64,000 nt of DNA, taken from positions 24,385 through 88,384 of the forward strand of contig DATIWB010000020.1 of assembly GCA_035519675.1 (NCBI GenBank), written 5' to 3'. Positions 54,320-63,360 of the stretch are shown here, one piece after another. The notes under the pieces were generated by a model that was not told the DNA's origin, did not search any database, and worked only from the letters and a program-made list of their open reading frames with translations. Position 1 is the stretch's first letter; each line of letters starts with the position of its first letter. The DNA comes from RPRB01 sp035519675. Lineage in GTDB: Bacteria; Myxococcota; Myxococcia; Myxococcales; Myxococcaceae. The translations under genes were made by a program, and so were the position numbers.

Positions 54320-55419
54320 AGCGCCCGCATCTCATCCGCCAGCGCGGCCAAGCGCCCGGCGAGGATGGCCTCCCGCATCCGGCCCATCAGCACCTGGTAG
54401 TGCCGGAGATTGTGGATGGAGAGGAGCCGGCTCCCCAGCGCGTGCTTCCCCCGCATCAGATGGTGCAGGTAGGCGCGGCCGTGCCGGCGGCAGGCGAAGC
54501 AGTCGCACCTCGGATCGAGCGGGACCTCCTCCATCCGGTGCACCATCCGGGTGATCCGCACCAGCCCCTGGAAGGTGTAGGCGTATCCCTGCTGGGCCAT
54601 CTTGGTGGGGATGATGCAGTCGAACATGTCGACCCCGCGCTCGACCGCCTCCACCAGGTCGAGCGGCGTCCCCACGCCCATCAGGTAGCGCGGCCGGTCC
54701 ACCGGGAGCTGGCCGGCGACCCGGGCAGTCATCGCGTCCCGGTGCGGCTTCTCCTCGCCGACCGCAAGGCCGCCGATGGCGAATCCATGGAAGGGCAGCC
54801 GGGTGAGGAACTCCACGCTCCGGTCCCGGAGCTCGGGATGGATGCCGCCCTGCACGATGCCGAAGAGCGCCTGGCCAGTGTCGCGCGCCTGTGCCGCCTC
54901 GAGGCTCCGGAGCGCCCAGCGGTGCGTCCGCTCCATCGCCTCCGCCGCCGGCGCGAGCTCCGCCCGAGCGTCGTGCACCACGTCCAGCACCATCATGATG
55001 TCCGAGCCGAGCGCCTGCTGCATGGCGATGCTGCTCTCGGGTGAGAGGAGCTGCCGGCTGTTGTCGTGAAAGCTCCGGAAGTGCGCCCCGCGCTCGGTGA
55101 TTTCGCGGTCCTCGGGAAGGCTGAAGATCTGGTACCCGCCCGAGTCGGTGAGCACGCATCCAGCCCAGCCCATGAAGCGGTGGATGCCACCGAGTCGCTC
55201 GAACACCTCGCGGCCAGGCCGGAGCATCAGGTGGTAGGTGTTCCCGAGGAGGATCCGCGCCCCCGCCTCGCCCGCCTCGTCCACGCTGACGTGACGGAAC
55301 GCAGCGTGCGTCGCCACCGGCATGAACACCGGGGTGGGCACCTCGCCGCGGCGGGTGTGGAGCACGCCGGCCCGGGCCAGCCCGTCCACCCGCTCCAGAG
55401 TGAATCGCAGGGTGCTCAC
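54310..55419 (-). CDS. tgt: tRNA-guanine transglycosylase (Tgt), with an unusual active-site loop
   Basis: The GTG at 55419 gives 369 residues. LTDSGGYQIFSLPEDREI, VQGGIHPELRDRSVEFL, GGLAVGEEKPHRDAM and the zinc set CDCFACRRHGRAYLHHLMRG are all present. The nucleophile loop reads FDCIIPTKMAQQG instead of the usual PTRxxRNG. The nucleophilic Asp is kept but two basic residues are replaced. It exchanges guanine for a queuine precursor in tRNA. The overlap with the MnmC-like gene supports a shared operon. Confidence 0.9.
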   Translation of the reverse strand: MSTLRFTLERVDGLARAGVLHTRRGEVPTPVFMPVATHAAFRHVSVDEAGEAGARILLGNTYHLMLRPGREVFERLGGIHRFMGWAGCVLTDSGGYQIFSLPEDREITERGAHFRSFHDNSRQLLSPESSIAMQQALGSDIMMVLDVVHDARAELAPAAEAMERTHRWALRSLEAAQARDTGQALFGIVQGGIHPELRDRSVEFLTRLPFHGFAIGGLAVGEEKPHRDAMTARVAGQLPVDRPRYLMGVGTPLDLVEAVERGVDMFDCIIPTKMAQQGYAYTFQGLVRITRMVHRMEEVPLDPRCDCFACRRHGRAYLHHLMRGKHALGSRLLSIHNLRHYQVLMGRMREAILAGRLAALADEMRALWA

Positions 55420-55491
55420 CGTTCGCCTGGCACCCTGCCCCAGCCCCGCCGGTGACGCCAGGGCTGCCGCTGCTAGGGTGCCTGGGTTCCG

Positions 55492-57996
55492 ATGCCCGCC
55501 CTCGCCGATCTGCTCCCGCCCGAGCCGACGTCCGACCCGGACTTGCTCCTGGAGCGCTTCCTCGCCTGGGTCCAGACCACCGGGCTGACGCTCTACCCCG
55601 CCCAGGAGGAGGCCCTGCTCGAGCTCATGGCGGGCAAGCACGTGCTGCTCGCCACCCCCACCGGATCGGGCAAGTCGCTGGTCGCCGTCGCCCTGCACTT
55701 CAAGGCGCTGGCCGAGGGGAAGACCTCCTTCTACACGGTGCCGATCAAGGCGCTGGCCAACGAGAAGTTCTTCGCCCTCTGCGAGCTGTTCGGCGCCGAG
55801 CGGGTGGGAATGCTCACCGGCGACGCGAGCATCAACCGCGGCGCGCCGATCGTCTGCTGTACCGCCGAGGTCCTCGCCAACCTCGCCCTGCGCGAGGCAG
55901 AGCCCCGCGTGGACGCGGTGGTGATGGACGAGTTCCACTACTACGGCGACCGGGACCGCGGTGTCGCCTGGCAGATCCCGCTCCTCACCCTCCCTCACGC
56001 CACGTTCCTCCTGATGTCGGCGACGCTCGGCGACACCACCGCCATCGAGCAGAGCATCCGGGACCTCACCGGTCGGGAGGTCGCCTCGGTTCGGAGCGGC
56101 CAGCGCCCCGTGCCGCTGGAGTACGAGTACCGGGAGACGCCGCTCCACGAGACGCTGGAGGATCTGGTCCAGGGCGGGCGGGCTCCGGTCTACCTGGTCA
56201 ACTTCAGCCAGCGCGCCGCCGCCGAGCAGGCGCAGGCCCTCACCTCCGCCAACGTCACCACCCGCGAGGAGAAGGAGGCGCTCCGCACCGCGCTCACCGA
56301 CGTCCGGTTCGACTCGCCGTTCGGGAAGGACATGAAGCGACTGCTCTCGCACGGGATCGGCCTGCACCACGCGGGACTGCTGCCGAAGTACCGGCTCCTC
56401 TGCGAGAAGCTGGCCCAGTCGGGGATGCTCAAGGTGGTGAGCGGGACCGACACCCTGGGGGTGGGGGTGAACATCCCCATCCGCACCGTCCTCTTCACCC
56501 AGCTCAGCAAGTACGACGGCGAGAAGACGGCGCAGCTGACCGCCCGCGACTTCCACCAGATCGCCGGTCGCGCGGGGCGGAAGGGGTTCGACGACAAGGG
56601 CTGGGTGGTGGCCCAGGCCCCCGAGCACGTCATCGAGAACCTCAAGCTCGGGCAGAAGGCCGCGGCGGGGAAGAAGGTCGTCCGCAAGGTCCCGCCCAAG
56701 GGCTTCGTCGGCTGGGACCGGCAGACGTTCGAGAAGCTGGTGGGGAAGCAGCCCGAGCCGCTGGTCTCCCGGTTCGACGTGACGCATGGGCTCTTGCTGA
56801 ATCTGTTGCAGGCGGATGCTCCGGAGCGCGGCGGCGGTTACGGCCGGCTGGTGCGCATCGTCCGGCGGGCGCACGTCACCGAGACGCGGAAGAAGCAGCT
56901 CCTGGTGAAGAGCGCGGTCCAGTTCCGCACGCTCCGCGCTGCAGGCCTGATCTCCACCTTCAAGCACCCGCACGGGCGATCGGCCGAGGTGGAGGTCTCG
57001 CCGGATCTCCAGCGGGACTTCTCGCTCCACCACACACTGTCCCTCTACCTCCTCGACACGCTGCCGCGGCTCGACCGGGAGGCGCCGACCTACGCGCTGG
57101 ACGTCATCACCCTGGTGGAGTCCATCCTCGAGGACCCGGGCATCGTCCTCCTGAAGCAGCTGGACGCCCTGAAGACGAAGCGACTGGCCGAGCTCAAGGC
57201 CCAGGGCGTCGAGTACGCCGAGCGGATGGAGGAGCTGGAGAAGCTCGAGCACCCGAAGCCCCACCGCGACTTCATCTACGGGACCTTCGACGCCTTCGCC
57301 TCCAAGCATCCCTGGGTCGGGCACGAGAACATCCGGCCCAAGTCGGTGGCCCGCGACATGCTCGAGCGCTTCGCCACCTTCAACGACTACGTGCAGGAGT
57401 ACGAGCTGCAGCGGAGCGAGGGTGTCCTGCTCCGATACCTGTCCGATGCGTACAAGACGCTCGCCCAGAGCGTTCCGGAGAGCTACCGCGATGAAGCCCT
57501 CGACGAGGCGCTGCAGAGCCTTCGCCGGACCGTGCGCGAGGCTGACTCGAGCCTCATCGACGAGTGGGAGCGGCTGCAGCATCCCGACGCCGCGCCCGCG
57601 CAGCCGGCAGCCACCGGAGGCCCGGTCGGACCGACGCCCCGCGAGGTCTCCGCCCGGATCCGCGCCGAGCTCCTGCGGCTCTTGAAGGCCATCGCCGAGA
57701 AGGCCTGGGACGACGCCCTGACCTGCCTCGCGCCCGGGCACGACTGGACCGCCCAGTCACTCACTGCGGAGGCCGCGCCCTACTTCGCTGCCCACGAGCG
57801 CATCGTCCTCACCCCGGAGGCGCGCCGCCCGAGCATGGCGGTGGTCCGCTCCGACGCTCCGGGCCACTGGGAGGCCCGGCAGAAGATCCGCTCGCCCGAC
57901 GGCGAGGCCGACTGGATGCTGGACTGCTCGGTCACGCTCCCCGCCGCCCCGCTCCCGGACCGTCCGCTGCTGACGCTCCACCGAATCGGCATCTGA
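55492..57996 (+). CDS. Ski2-like DEAD/DEAH helicase with DUF3516-type C-terminus
   Basis: The 834-residue protein has Walker A ATPTGSGKS, VMDEFHYY (motif II), LLMSATLGD (III), SGTDTLGVGVNIPI (V) and QIAGRAGRKGFD (VI), all within residues about 40-380. The C-terminal half contains helical regions seen in bacterial Ski2-like proteins (DUF3516). The last 100 residues form a small extra domain. It likely unwinds RNA or DNA with 3'-5' polarity; substrate unknown. Divergent from tgt by 72 bases. Confidence 0.92.
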   Translation: MPALADLLPPEPTSDPDLLLERFLAWVQTTGLTLYPAQEEALLELMAGKHVLLATPTGSGKSLVAVALHFKALAEGKTSFYTVPIKALANEKFFALCELFGAERVGMLTGDASINRGAPIVCCTAEVLANLALREAEPRVDAVVMDEFHYYGDRDRGVAWQIPLLTLPHATFLLMSATLGDTTAIEQSIRDLTGREVASVRSGQRPVPLEYEYRETPLHETLEDLVQGGRAPVYLVNFSQRAAAEQAQALTSANVTTREEKEALRTALTDVRFDSPFGKDMKRLLSHGIGLHHAGLLPKYRLLCEKLAQSGMLKVVSGTDTLGVGVNIPIRTVLFTQLSKYDGEKTAQLTARDFHQIAGRAGRKGFDDKGWVVAQAPEHVIENLKLGQKAAAGKKVVRKVPPKGFVGWDRQTFEKLVGKQPEPLVSRFDVTHGLLLNLLQADAPERGGGYGRLVRIVRRAHVTETRKKQLLVKSAVQFRTLRAAGLISTFKHPHGRSAEVEVSPDLQRDFSLHHTLSLYLLDTLPRLDREAPTYALDVITLVESILEDPGIVLLKQLDALKTKRLAELKAQGVEYAERMEELEKLEHPKPHRDFIYGTFDAFASKHPWVGHENIRPKSVARDMLERFATFNDYVQEYELQRSEGVLLRYLSDAYKTLAQSVPESYRDEALDEALQSLRRTVREADSSLIDEWERLQHPDAAPAQPAATGGPVGPTPREVSARIRAELLRLLKAIAEKAWDDALTCLAPGHDWTAQSLTAEAAPYFAAHERIVLTPEARRPSMAVVRSDAPGHWEARQKIRSPDGEADWMLDCSVTLPAAPLPDRPLLTLHRIGI

Positions 57997-58031
57997 GTTC
58001 GGGCTCCCGGTGGTAGGTCGCGGGATGCGCG

Positions 58032-58466
58032 CTAGGCGGCGATCAGCGTCCCGCTGCCGCCCATGTCGGCCGGGTAGTCCTTCTGCTTCGGCAGACCGTC
58101 GTGCATGCGCAGCACGCTCTCGGCGTAATTCACGTGGACCCCCGGCTTGAACGAGAGCTCCGGAATGGTCGCGGCGTAGACGTCCACCACGCCCCAGAGC
58201 GGATGCTCGGTGAGGACGTGACCGCCGCACTGCGTGCACCAGCGGCGGATGCTGCGCTCGGTCTTCTGATAGCGGCCGAGGCGATCGGCGCCGCGGGTGA
58301 CGCTCACCGCGCTCGGCACCCACAGCGTGAAGGCATTCACCGGCGCGGCCGACCACTCCCGGCACGAGGTGCAGTGGCAGTACCCCATCGCCACCGGCTC
58401 GCCGACGACCCGGACCTCGACGGCTCCACAGAAACAACGACCCAGCATCTCCATCTGCTTCGACAT
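58032..58466 (-). CDS. GFA/CENP-V-fold zinc protein
   Basis: The 144-residue protein keeps the GFA cysteine set: Cys11, Cys13, Cys30, Cys32, Cys35, Cys77 and Cys80. The family was named for glutathione-dependent formaldehyde activation, but most members are uncharacterised. It is divergent from an AraC-type regulator. Confidence 0.88.
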   Translation of the reverse strand: MSKQMEMLGRCFCGAVEVRVVGEPVAMGYCHCTSCREWSAAPVNAFTLWVPSAVSVTRGADRLGRYQKTERSIRRWCTQCGGHVLTEHPLWGVVDVYAATIPELSFKPGVHVNYAESVLRMHDGLPKQKDYPADMGGSGTLIAA

Positions 58467-58703
58467 GATGAATCTCGTCCTTCGACAGCGGGGGAAGGAA
58501 GAACCAGGTGTCCCGCTGCGAGAAGCTGGTTAAGTGCGCCTCTCCGGAGAGCCCATGACCACCCATCCGCTCCTCACGACCCGTGTTCCCACGACGCGGC
58601 GCTCGTCGGTCGGAAGCATGACGGGGCTTCCGGAATCCACGACCGCGCGTCCGGCGAGGGGCGACCGAGGTCCCCAGACCCCGTTCCGGATGAGGGGCCT
58701 CCG

Positions 58704-59747
58704 ATGACGGTCGAGACCAAGGGCGTGTCCTGCCCTCCGCAGGACGGGCATCCGGCCCCGGACGTCCTCTCCGACGTGCTCCGGGCCATTCGCCTCACCG
58801 GCGCGGTCTTCTTCTCCGTCGAGGCCGTCGCGCCGTGGGCGTTCGACGGCCCAGCGAGCGCCGCGGTGGAAACGATCCTCCGTTCCGGCGTCGACCGCGT
58901 GGTCCCGTTCCACGCCATCGCCTCGGGCTCGTGCTGGGTCGGCATTCAGGGTGAGGCCCCGGTCCAGCTTCAGGCCGGTGACGTCATCGTGCTGCCGCAG
59001 AACGACCGGCACGTGGTCTCCAGCGAGCCCGGGCTGCGTGGCCCACCGGTCGAGGTCCGGCTGGATCCAGCATCCCGGACGCCGCTGCCGCTCCCGGTCC
59101 ATCTCGGCTCCGGGAGCGGAACGCGGTGCGAGGTGATCTGCGGCTTCCTCGGCTGCGAGATCCGGCCCTTCAACCCGCTCTTCGACGCGCTTCCCCGGCG
59201 GATGCTCGTCGCACGAGGCGCCGAGCAGGGCGCGGCGCTGGCCCGCTTCATCGAGCTCACCCGGGAGGAGCTGACCCGCTCCGGTCCTGGACGTGAGGCG
59301 GTACTCGCCAGGCTGGCCGAGCTGATGTTCGTCGAGGGGCTTCGCCGATTCATCCAGGCCTCTCCCAGCGAGATGGGATGGATCGCGGGGATGTCGGACG
59401 AGCTGGTGGGCCGCTCGCTGGCGGCGCTCCACTCCCGGCCCGGCCACGCCTGGACCCTCGACTTGCTGGCGCGCCACGTCGCCGCGTCCAGGTCGGTCTT
59501 GGCCGAGCGCTTCACCGGCCTGCTGGAGATGCCGCCGATGCAGTACCTCGCCCGCTGGCGAATGCAGCTCGCGGCGGAGCAGCTCGCCGATTCGAGGGCC
59601 AGCATCGCGGAGATCGCCCATCGCCTCGGTTACGGGTCGGAAGCTGCGCTCAGCCGGGCCTTCAAGCGCATCGTCGGGGTCTCGCCCGCGCACTGGCGTC
59701 AGGGGCGACGGCGCCACCCCGAGCCCGTCGGAGTGCCACTGTCCTGA
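58704..59747 (+). CDS. AraC-family transcriptional regulator with cupin N-terminus
   Basis: The ATG at 58704 gives 347 residues. Residues about 15-200 are a cupin-6-type sensor (GVDRVVPFHAIASGSCWVGI, AGDVIVLPQNDRHVV). The C-terminus has two HTHs: TLDLLARHVAASRSVLAERFTGL and SIAEIAHRLGYGSEAALSRAFKRIVG. A longer frame to 58101 is rejected as it runs antisense through the GFA gene. Target genes are unknown; the divergent GFA gene is an obvious candidate. Confidence 0.92.
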   Translation: MTVETKGVSCPPQDGHPAPDVLSDVLRAIRLTGAVFFSVEAVAPWAFDGPASAAVETILRSGVDRVVPFHAIASGSCWVGIQGEAPVQLQAGDVIVLPQNDRHVVSSEPGLRGPPVEVRLDPASRTPLPLPVHLGSGSGTRCEVICGFLGCEIRPFNPLFDALPRRMLVARGAEQGAALARFIELTREELTRSGPGREAVLARLAELMFVEGLRRFIQASPSEMGWIAGMSDELVGRSLAALHSRPGHAWTLDLLARHVAASRSVLAERFTGLLEMPPMQYLARWRMQLAAEQLADSRASIAEIAHRLGYGSEAALSRAFKRIVGVSPAHWRQGRRRHPEPVGVPLS

Positions 59748-59959
59748 TGCGGTACGAGCTGTCCCGTCGGGCCTGACCTCGCGACCCACGAGCAGGTTGC
59801 ATCCGGGGCCGAGGTGTGGTGTGGGACAGGCCGGTCCCTGCACGCGACGCATGGCATCATGATGGTGCGTCACTGCAGTGGCCGGTCCGGCGCCGCGGAG
59901 GTCCACCTCCTCGTCCCCGGCCCCGCTGCATCCCCGTCTCGCCCGAGCACCCTGAACCG

Positions 59960-61588
59960 ATGCCCACGCTGCAAGTCACCCAGGTCACGAAGGCCTACGG
60001 CCAGAAGCGCCTCTTCGAGGACGTCGACGTCGCCTTCAACGAGCACAACCGCTACGGCCTCACCGGCCCGAACGGCGCCGGCAAGTCGACCTTCATGAAG
60101 ATTCTCGCCGGCGAGCTGGAGCCGGACACCGGGACGATCAGCCGCCCGAAGAAGACCTCGGTCCTGAAGCAGGACCAGTTCGCCTACGAGGACGTCCGCG
60201 TCCTCGACGTGGTGCTCCAGGGCAACCAGGGGCTGTGGGCCGCGCTCCACGAGAAGGAGACGCTGCTCCACAAGCCCGACCTCACCGATGACGACGGCCA
60301 CCGCCTGGCCGATCTCGAGACCGTCATCGCCGAGGAGGACGGGTACACCGCCGAGGCCGATGCCGCCGCCCTGCTCTCGGGTCTCGGCGTCCCCGAGGCC
60401 GACCACACCCGGCTGATGCGGGAGATCCCCGGCGGGTACAAGCTCCGCGTCCTGCTGGCCCAGGCCCTGTTCGGCAAGCCGCAGGCGTTGCTCCTGGACG
60501 AGCCCACCAACAACCTGGACCTCGACTCGATCCGCTGGCTGGAGGGCTTCCTCCGCGAGTACGAGGGCATCCTGGTCGCGATCAGCCACGACCGGCACTT
60601 CCTCAACGCGATCTGCACCCACATCGCGGACATCGACTACCAGACCATCATCACCTACCCCGGCGACTACGACGACATGGTGATGGCCAAGGCCCAGGTC
60701 CGCTCGCGGGTCGAGTCGGAGAACGCCGAGAAGCGGAAGAAGATCGCGCAGCTCCAGGATTTCGTGGCCCGGTTCTCGGCCGGCACCCGCGCCAGCCAGG
60801 TCCAGAGCCGGAAGAAGGCCATGGAGAAGCTCCAGCTTTCCGACCTGAAGCGCAGCAACATCGAGCGACCGTTCATCAAGTTCGAGCAGAAGCGCCCCAG
60901 CGGCAAGCAGACCCTCACCCTGGAGAAGCTCACCAAGCACTGGCCGGGGGTGGTGGTCGCCGATGGCTTCGACGCGCTGGTCACCCGGGGCGAGAAGATC
61001 GCCATCATCGGCCGCAACGGCGTGGGCAAGACCACCCTCTGCAAGATGCTGGTCGGCCAGCTCGAGCCGGACGACGGCTCCATCACCTGGGGACACGAGG
61101 CCAAGGTCGGCTACCTCGCCCAGGATCACCGCGAGGGCATCCCCAACGACACCACCGCCGCCGAGTGGCTCCACACCTTCGACCACAAGGCCGGGAACGA
61201 GGAGATTCGCGGTCTGCTGGGGCGAATGCTCTTCAAGGGCGAGGAGGGCCTGAAGCCCACCCGGGCGCTGTCCGGAGGCGAGGGAGTGCGGCTGATCTTC
61301 GCCAAGCTGATGCTGACCAAGGACAACGTCCTGGTGCTCGACGAGCCGACCAACCACCTGGACCTGGAGTCGATCGTCGCCCTGGGCGACGCGCTGTCCA
61401 AGTACGAGGGCACGGCCTTCGTCGTCACCCACGACCGGGACCTCATCGAGCAGTTCGCCACCCGACTCTGGGCGTTCACCTCGGAGGGTCTGGTCGACTT
61501 CCGCGGGACGTACGACGAGTACCTCGAGAAGAATCGGCGCGTGCCGGCCGCCACCCGCAGCGGCGGGGCCGGCGGGAAGAGGCGCTGA
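59960..61588 (+). CDS. ABC-F ATPase (YbiT-like)
   Basis: The ATG at 59960 gives 542 residues with two ATPase domains and a linker of about 80 residues. Domain 1 has GPNGAGKST but a degenerate signature IPGGYKLRVLLAQAL and LLLDEPTNNLD. Domain 2 has GRNGVGKTT, LSGGEGVRLIFAKL and LVLDEPTNHLD. The degenerate first signature is typical of the YbiT group of translation-associated ABC-F proteins. No transmembrane domain. Confidence 0.92.
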   Translation: MPTLQVTQVTKAYGQKRLFEDVDVAFNEHNRYGLTGPNGAGKSTFMKILAGELEPDTGTISRPKKTSVLKQDQFAYEDVRVLDVVLQGNQGLWAALHEKETLLHKPDLTDDDGHRLADLETVIAEEDGYTAEADAAALLSGLGVPEADHTRLMREIPGGYKLRVLLAQALFGKPQALLLDEPTNNLDLDSIRWLEGFLREYEGILVAISHDRHFLNAICTHIADIDYQTIITYPGDYDDMVMAKAQVRSRVESENAEKRKKIAQLQDFVARFSAGTRASQVQSRKKAMEKLQLSDLKRSNIERPFIKFEQKRPSGKQTLTLEKLTKHWPGVVVADGFDALVTRGEKIAIIGRNGVGKTTLCKMLVGQLEPDDGSITWGHEAKVGYLAQDHREGIPNDTTAAEWLHTFDHKAGNEEIRGLLGRMLFKGEEGLKPTRALSGGEGVRLIFAKLMLTKDNVLVLDEPTNHLDLESIVALGDALSKYEGTAFVVTHDRDLIEQFATRLWAFTSEGLVDFRGTYDEYLEKNRRVPAATRSGGAGGKRR

Positions 61589-61599
61589 GCCCGGGGACG

Positions 61600-62421
61600 A
61601 TGGACTTCCTGGCCACCGCACGACGGCTGGAGGCGATCCAGGGCGAGGCGGTCCGGGACCTGGCCTCGGAGTCCGAGCCCATCGCCGGGGGCTGGATGGC
61701 GGCCAACGGCACCGGGTCCTACCTGAACAAGGCCGTGGGGATGGGGTTCGAGGCCGAACCGTCGGCCGACCACGTCGAGCGGGTGGAACGCTTCTTCGCC
61801 TCCCGCCAGATCGAGCCACGCATCGAGCTCACCGCGTTCGCCCCAGTCGCCTTTCTCCGGCGGCTCGCCGAACGGGGCTTCGTCCTCCAGGAGTTCGAGC
61901 ACACCCTGGTGCTCCCCGTGGACGACGGCCTCGCCGGGCTCGACCAGCGGCTACCCGCGGGTTGGCCCCGGGACGTCCGGATCGAGCCGCTCGACCCCAC
62001 CGACAGCGCACAGGTCCACGCCTTCGTCCTGACCAGTGCCAGCGGCTTCCTCTCCGAGGGTGAGCGGATCCCGGACACCTATCTCGAGACCGGGGTGAAG
62101 GCGGCGCGGGCCCCGGACCACCACGGCTTCCTGGCGTACGTCGGAGACCAGGTGGCGGGAGCCGCCGGCGCGTCCTACCGGCGCGGCGTGATGTCGCTCT
62201 TCGGTACCTCGGTCCTCCCCCCCTTCCGCCGCCGAGGGATCCAGCAGGCCCTCATCGCCGCGCGTCTGGGACGGGCGCTCTCGCTGCAGGCGGATCTGGC
62301 GAGCATCACCTCTCATCCCGGGATCCCCACCGAGCGGAACGCCGCCCGGCTGGGCTTTCAGCTGGCGTACGTCCGGGCGGTGATGGTGAAGCGCGGCCCG
62401 GGGCTCGTTCCCTCGCCCTAG
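61600..62421 (+). CDS. GNAT-type acetyltransferase
   Basis: The ATG at 61600, 11 bases after the ABC-F stop, gives 273 residues. The C-terminal half has the GNAT acetyl-CoA loop as VLPPFRRRGIQQALIAARLG and ends NAARLGFQLAYVRAVMVKR. The N-terminal half (about 130 residues) may be a degenerate second GNAT unit. Probably co-transcribed with the ABC-F gene. Confidence 0.85.
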   Translation: MDFLATARRLEAIQGEAVRDLASESEPIAGGWMAANGTGSYLNKAVGMGFEAEPSADHVERVERFFASRQIEPRIELTAFAPVAFLRRLAERGFVLQEFEHTLVLPVDDGLAGLDQRLPAGWPRDVRIEPLDPTDSAQVHAFVLTSASGFLSEGERIPDTYLETGVKAARAPDHHGFLAYVGDQVAGAAGASYRRGVMSLFGTSVLPPFRRRGIQQALIAARLGRALSLQADLASITSHPGIPTERNAARLGFQLAYVRAVMVKRGPGLVPSP

Positions 62422-62459
62422 AAAGGCGCCAGCCGCCACCTCGCGGGGCGCGTAGGGGA

Positions 62460-63302
62460 TCAAATCGTCGGCAGTCCACGCCCGCGCCGGAGGGGGAACG
62501 CCTCCTCGATCCGGGCGATCTCCTGGGCGGTGAGCCGGAGGTTGGCCGCCGTGGCGTTCTCCCGGACCCGGGAGACCTTCGCCGATTTGGGGATGGCGAA
62601 GACGTGCGGATCGCGGATCAGGAACGCCAGCGCCACCTGGTGCGGGGATACCCCGTGCGCCCGTGCGACCTCGCCGAGCACCTTGCCCCCACGCGACTGC
62701 GGCGGCGGGAAGTCGCCCGAGCCGAACGGGCTGTAGCCCACCACGGCGACCTCGTCCTCCACGCACCAGGGGAGGACGCGGTCCTCGATGTCGCGCGCCC
62801 GCAGGTGGTACAGCACCTGGTTGCAGGCGATGCGCCGCGGGCCCGCGACGTCGAGCGCGTCCTCCAGATTGTCGACGTCGAAGTTGCTCACCCCCCAGTG
62901 GCGGATCTTCCCGTCTCGCACCAGCTGCTCGAAGCCCGCGAAGGTCTCCTCCAGCGGATGCGGCCCGGGCCAGTGCAGCAGGTAGCAGTCGAGGTGGTCC
63001 GTGCCCAGCCGCCGCAGGCTCGCCTCACAGGCCCGCACCGTCCCGCTCCGGCTGGCGTGGTCGGGCATCACCTTGGAGACCAGGAACACCTGGTCCCGCC
63101 GGCCGGCGAGGGCCCGGCCGACGAGCGACTCCACCCGGCCGCTGCCATAGAGCTCGGCGGTGTCCACGTGGGTCATCCCCGCATCCAGCCCAGCCTGCAG
63201 CGCCGCCAGCGCCTCGGCGGGAGCGTCGTGCTCCATCTTCCAGGTGCCCTGTCCGATGACCGGGACCTGGCTCCCGGTCCACCCGAACCTGCGCGTCTGC
63301 AT
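62460..63302 (-). CDS. aldo/keto reductase
   Basis: The ATG at 63302 gives 280 residues. The catalytic set is Asp and Tyr in HVDTAELYGSG, Lys in FLVSKV and His in LLHWPG; WGVSNFDVDNL and VVGYSPFGSGD follow. NADPH-dependent reduction of aldehydes or ketones is expected. A frame to 63479 starts in noncoding-like text and is rejected. Confidence 0.93.
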   Translation of the reverse strand: MQTRRFGWTGSQVPVIGQGTWKMEHDAPAEALAALQAGLDAGMTHVDTAELYGSGRVESLVGRALAGRRDQVFLVSKVMPDHASRSGTVRACEASLRRLGTDHLDCYLLHWPGPHPLEETFAGFEQLVRDGKIRHWGVSNFDVDNLEDALDVAGPRRIACNQVLYHLRARDIEDRVLPWCVEDEVAVVGYSPFGSGDFPPPQSRGGKVLGEVARAHGVSPHQVALAFLIRDPHVFAIPKSAKVSRVRENATAANLRLTAQEIARIEEAFPLRRGRGLPTI

Positions 63303-63360
63303 CGCCCTCGACCTCCTTGCTGGACACTGGCCCGGTGGACGCCAGCCGGCAAGCGGTCGG

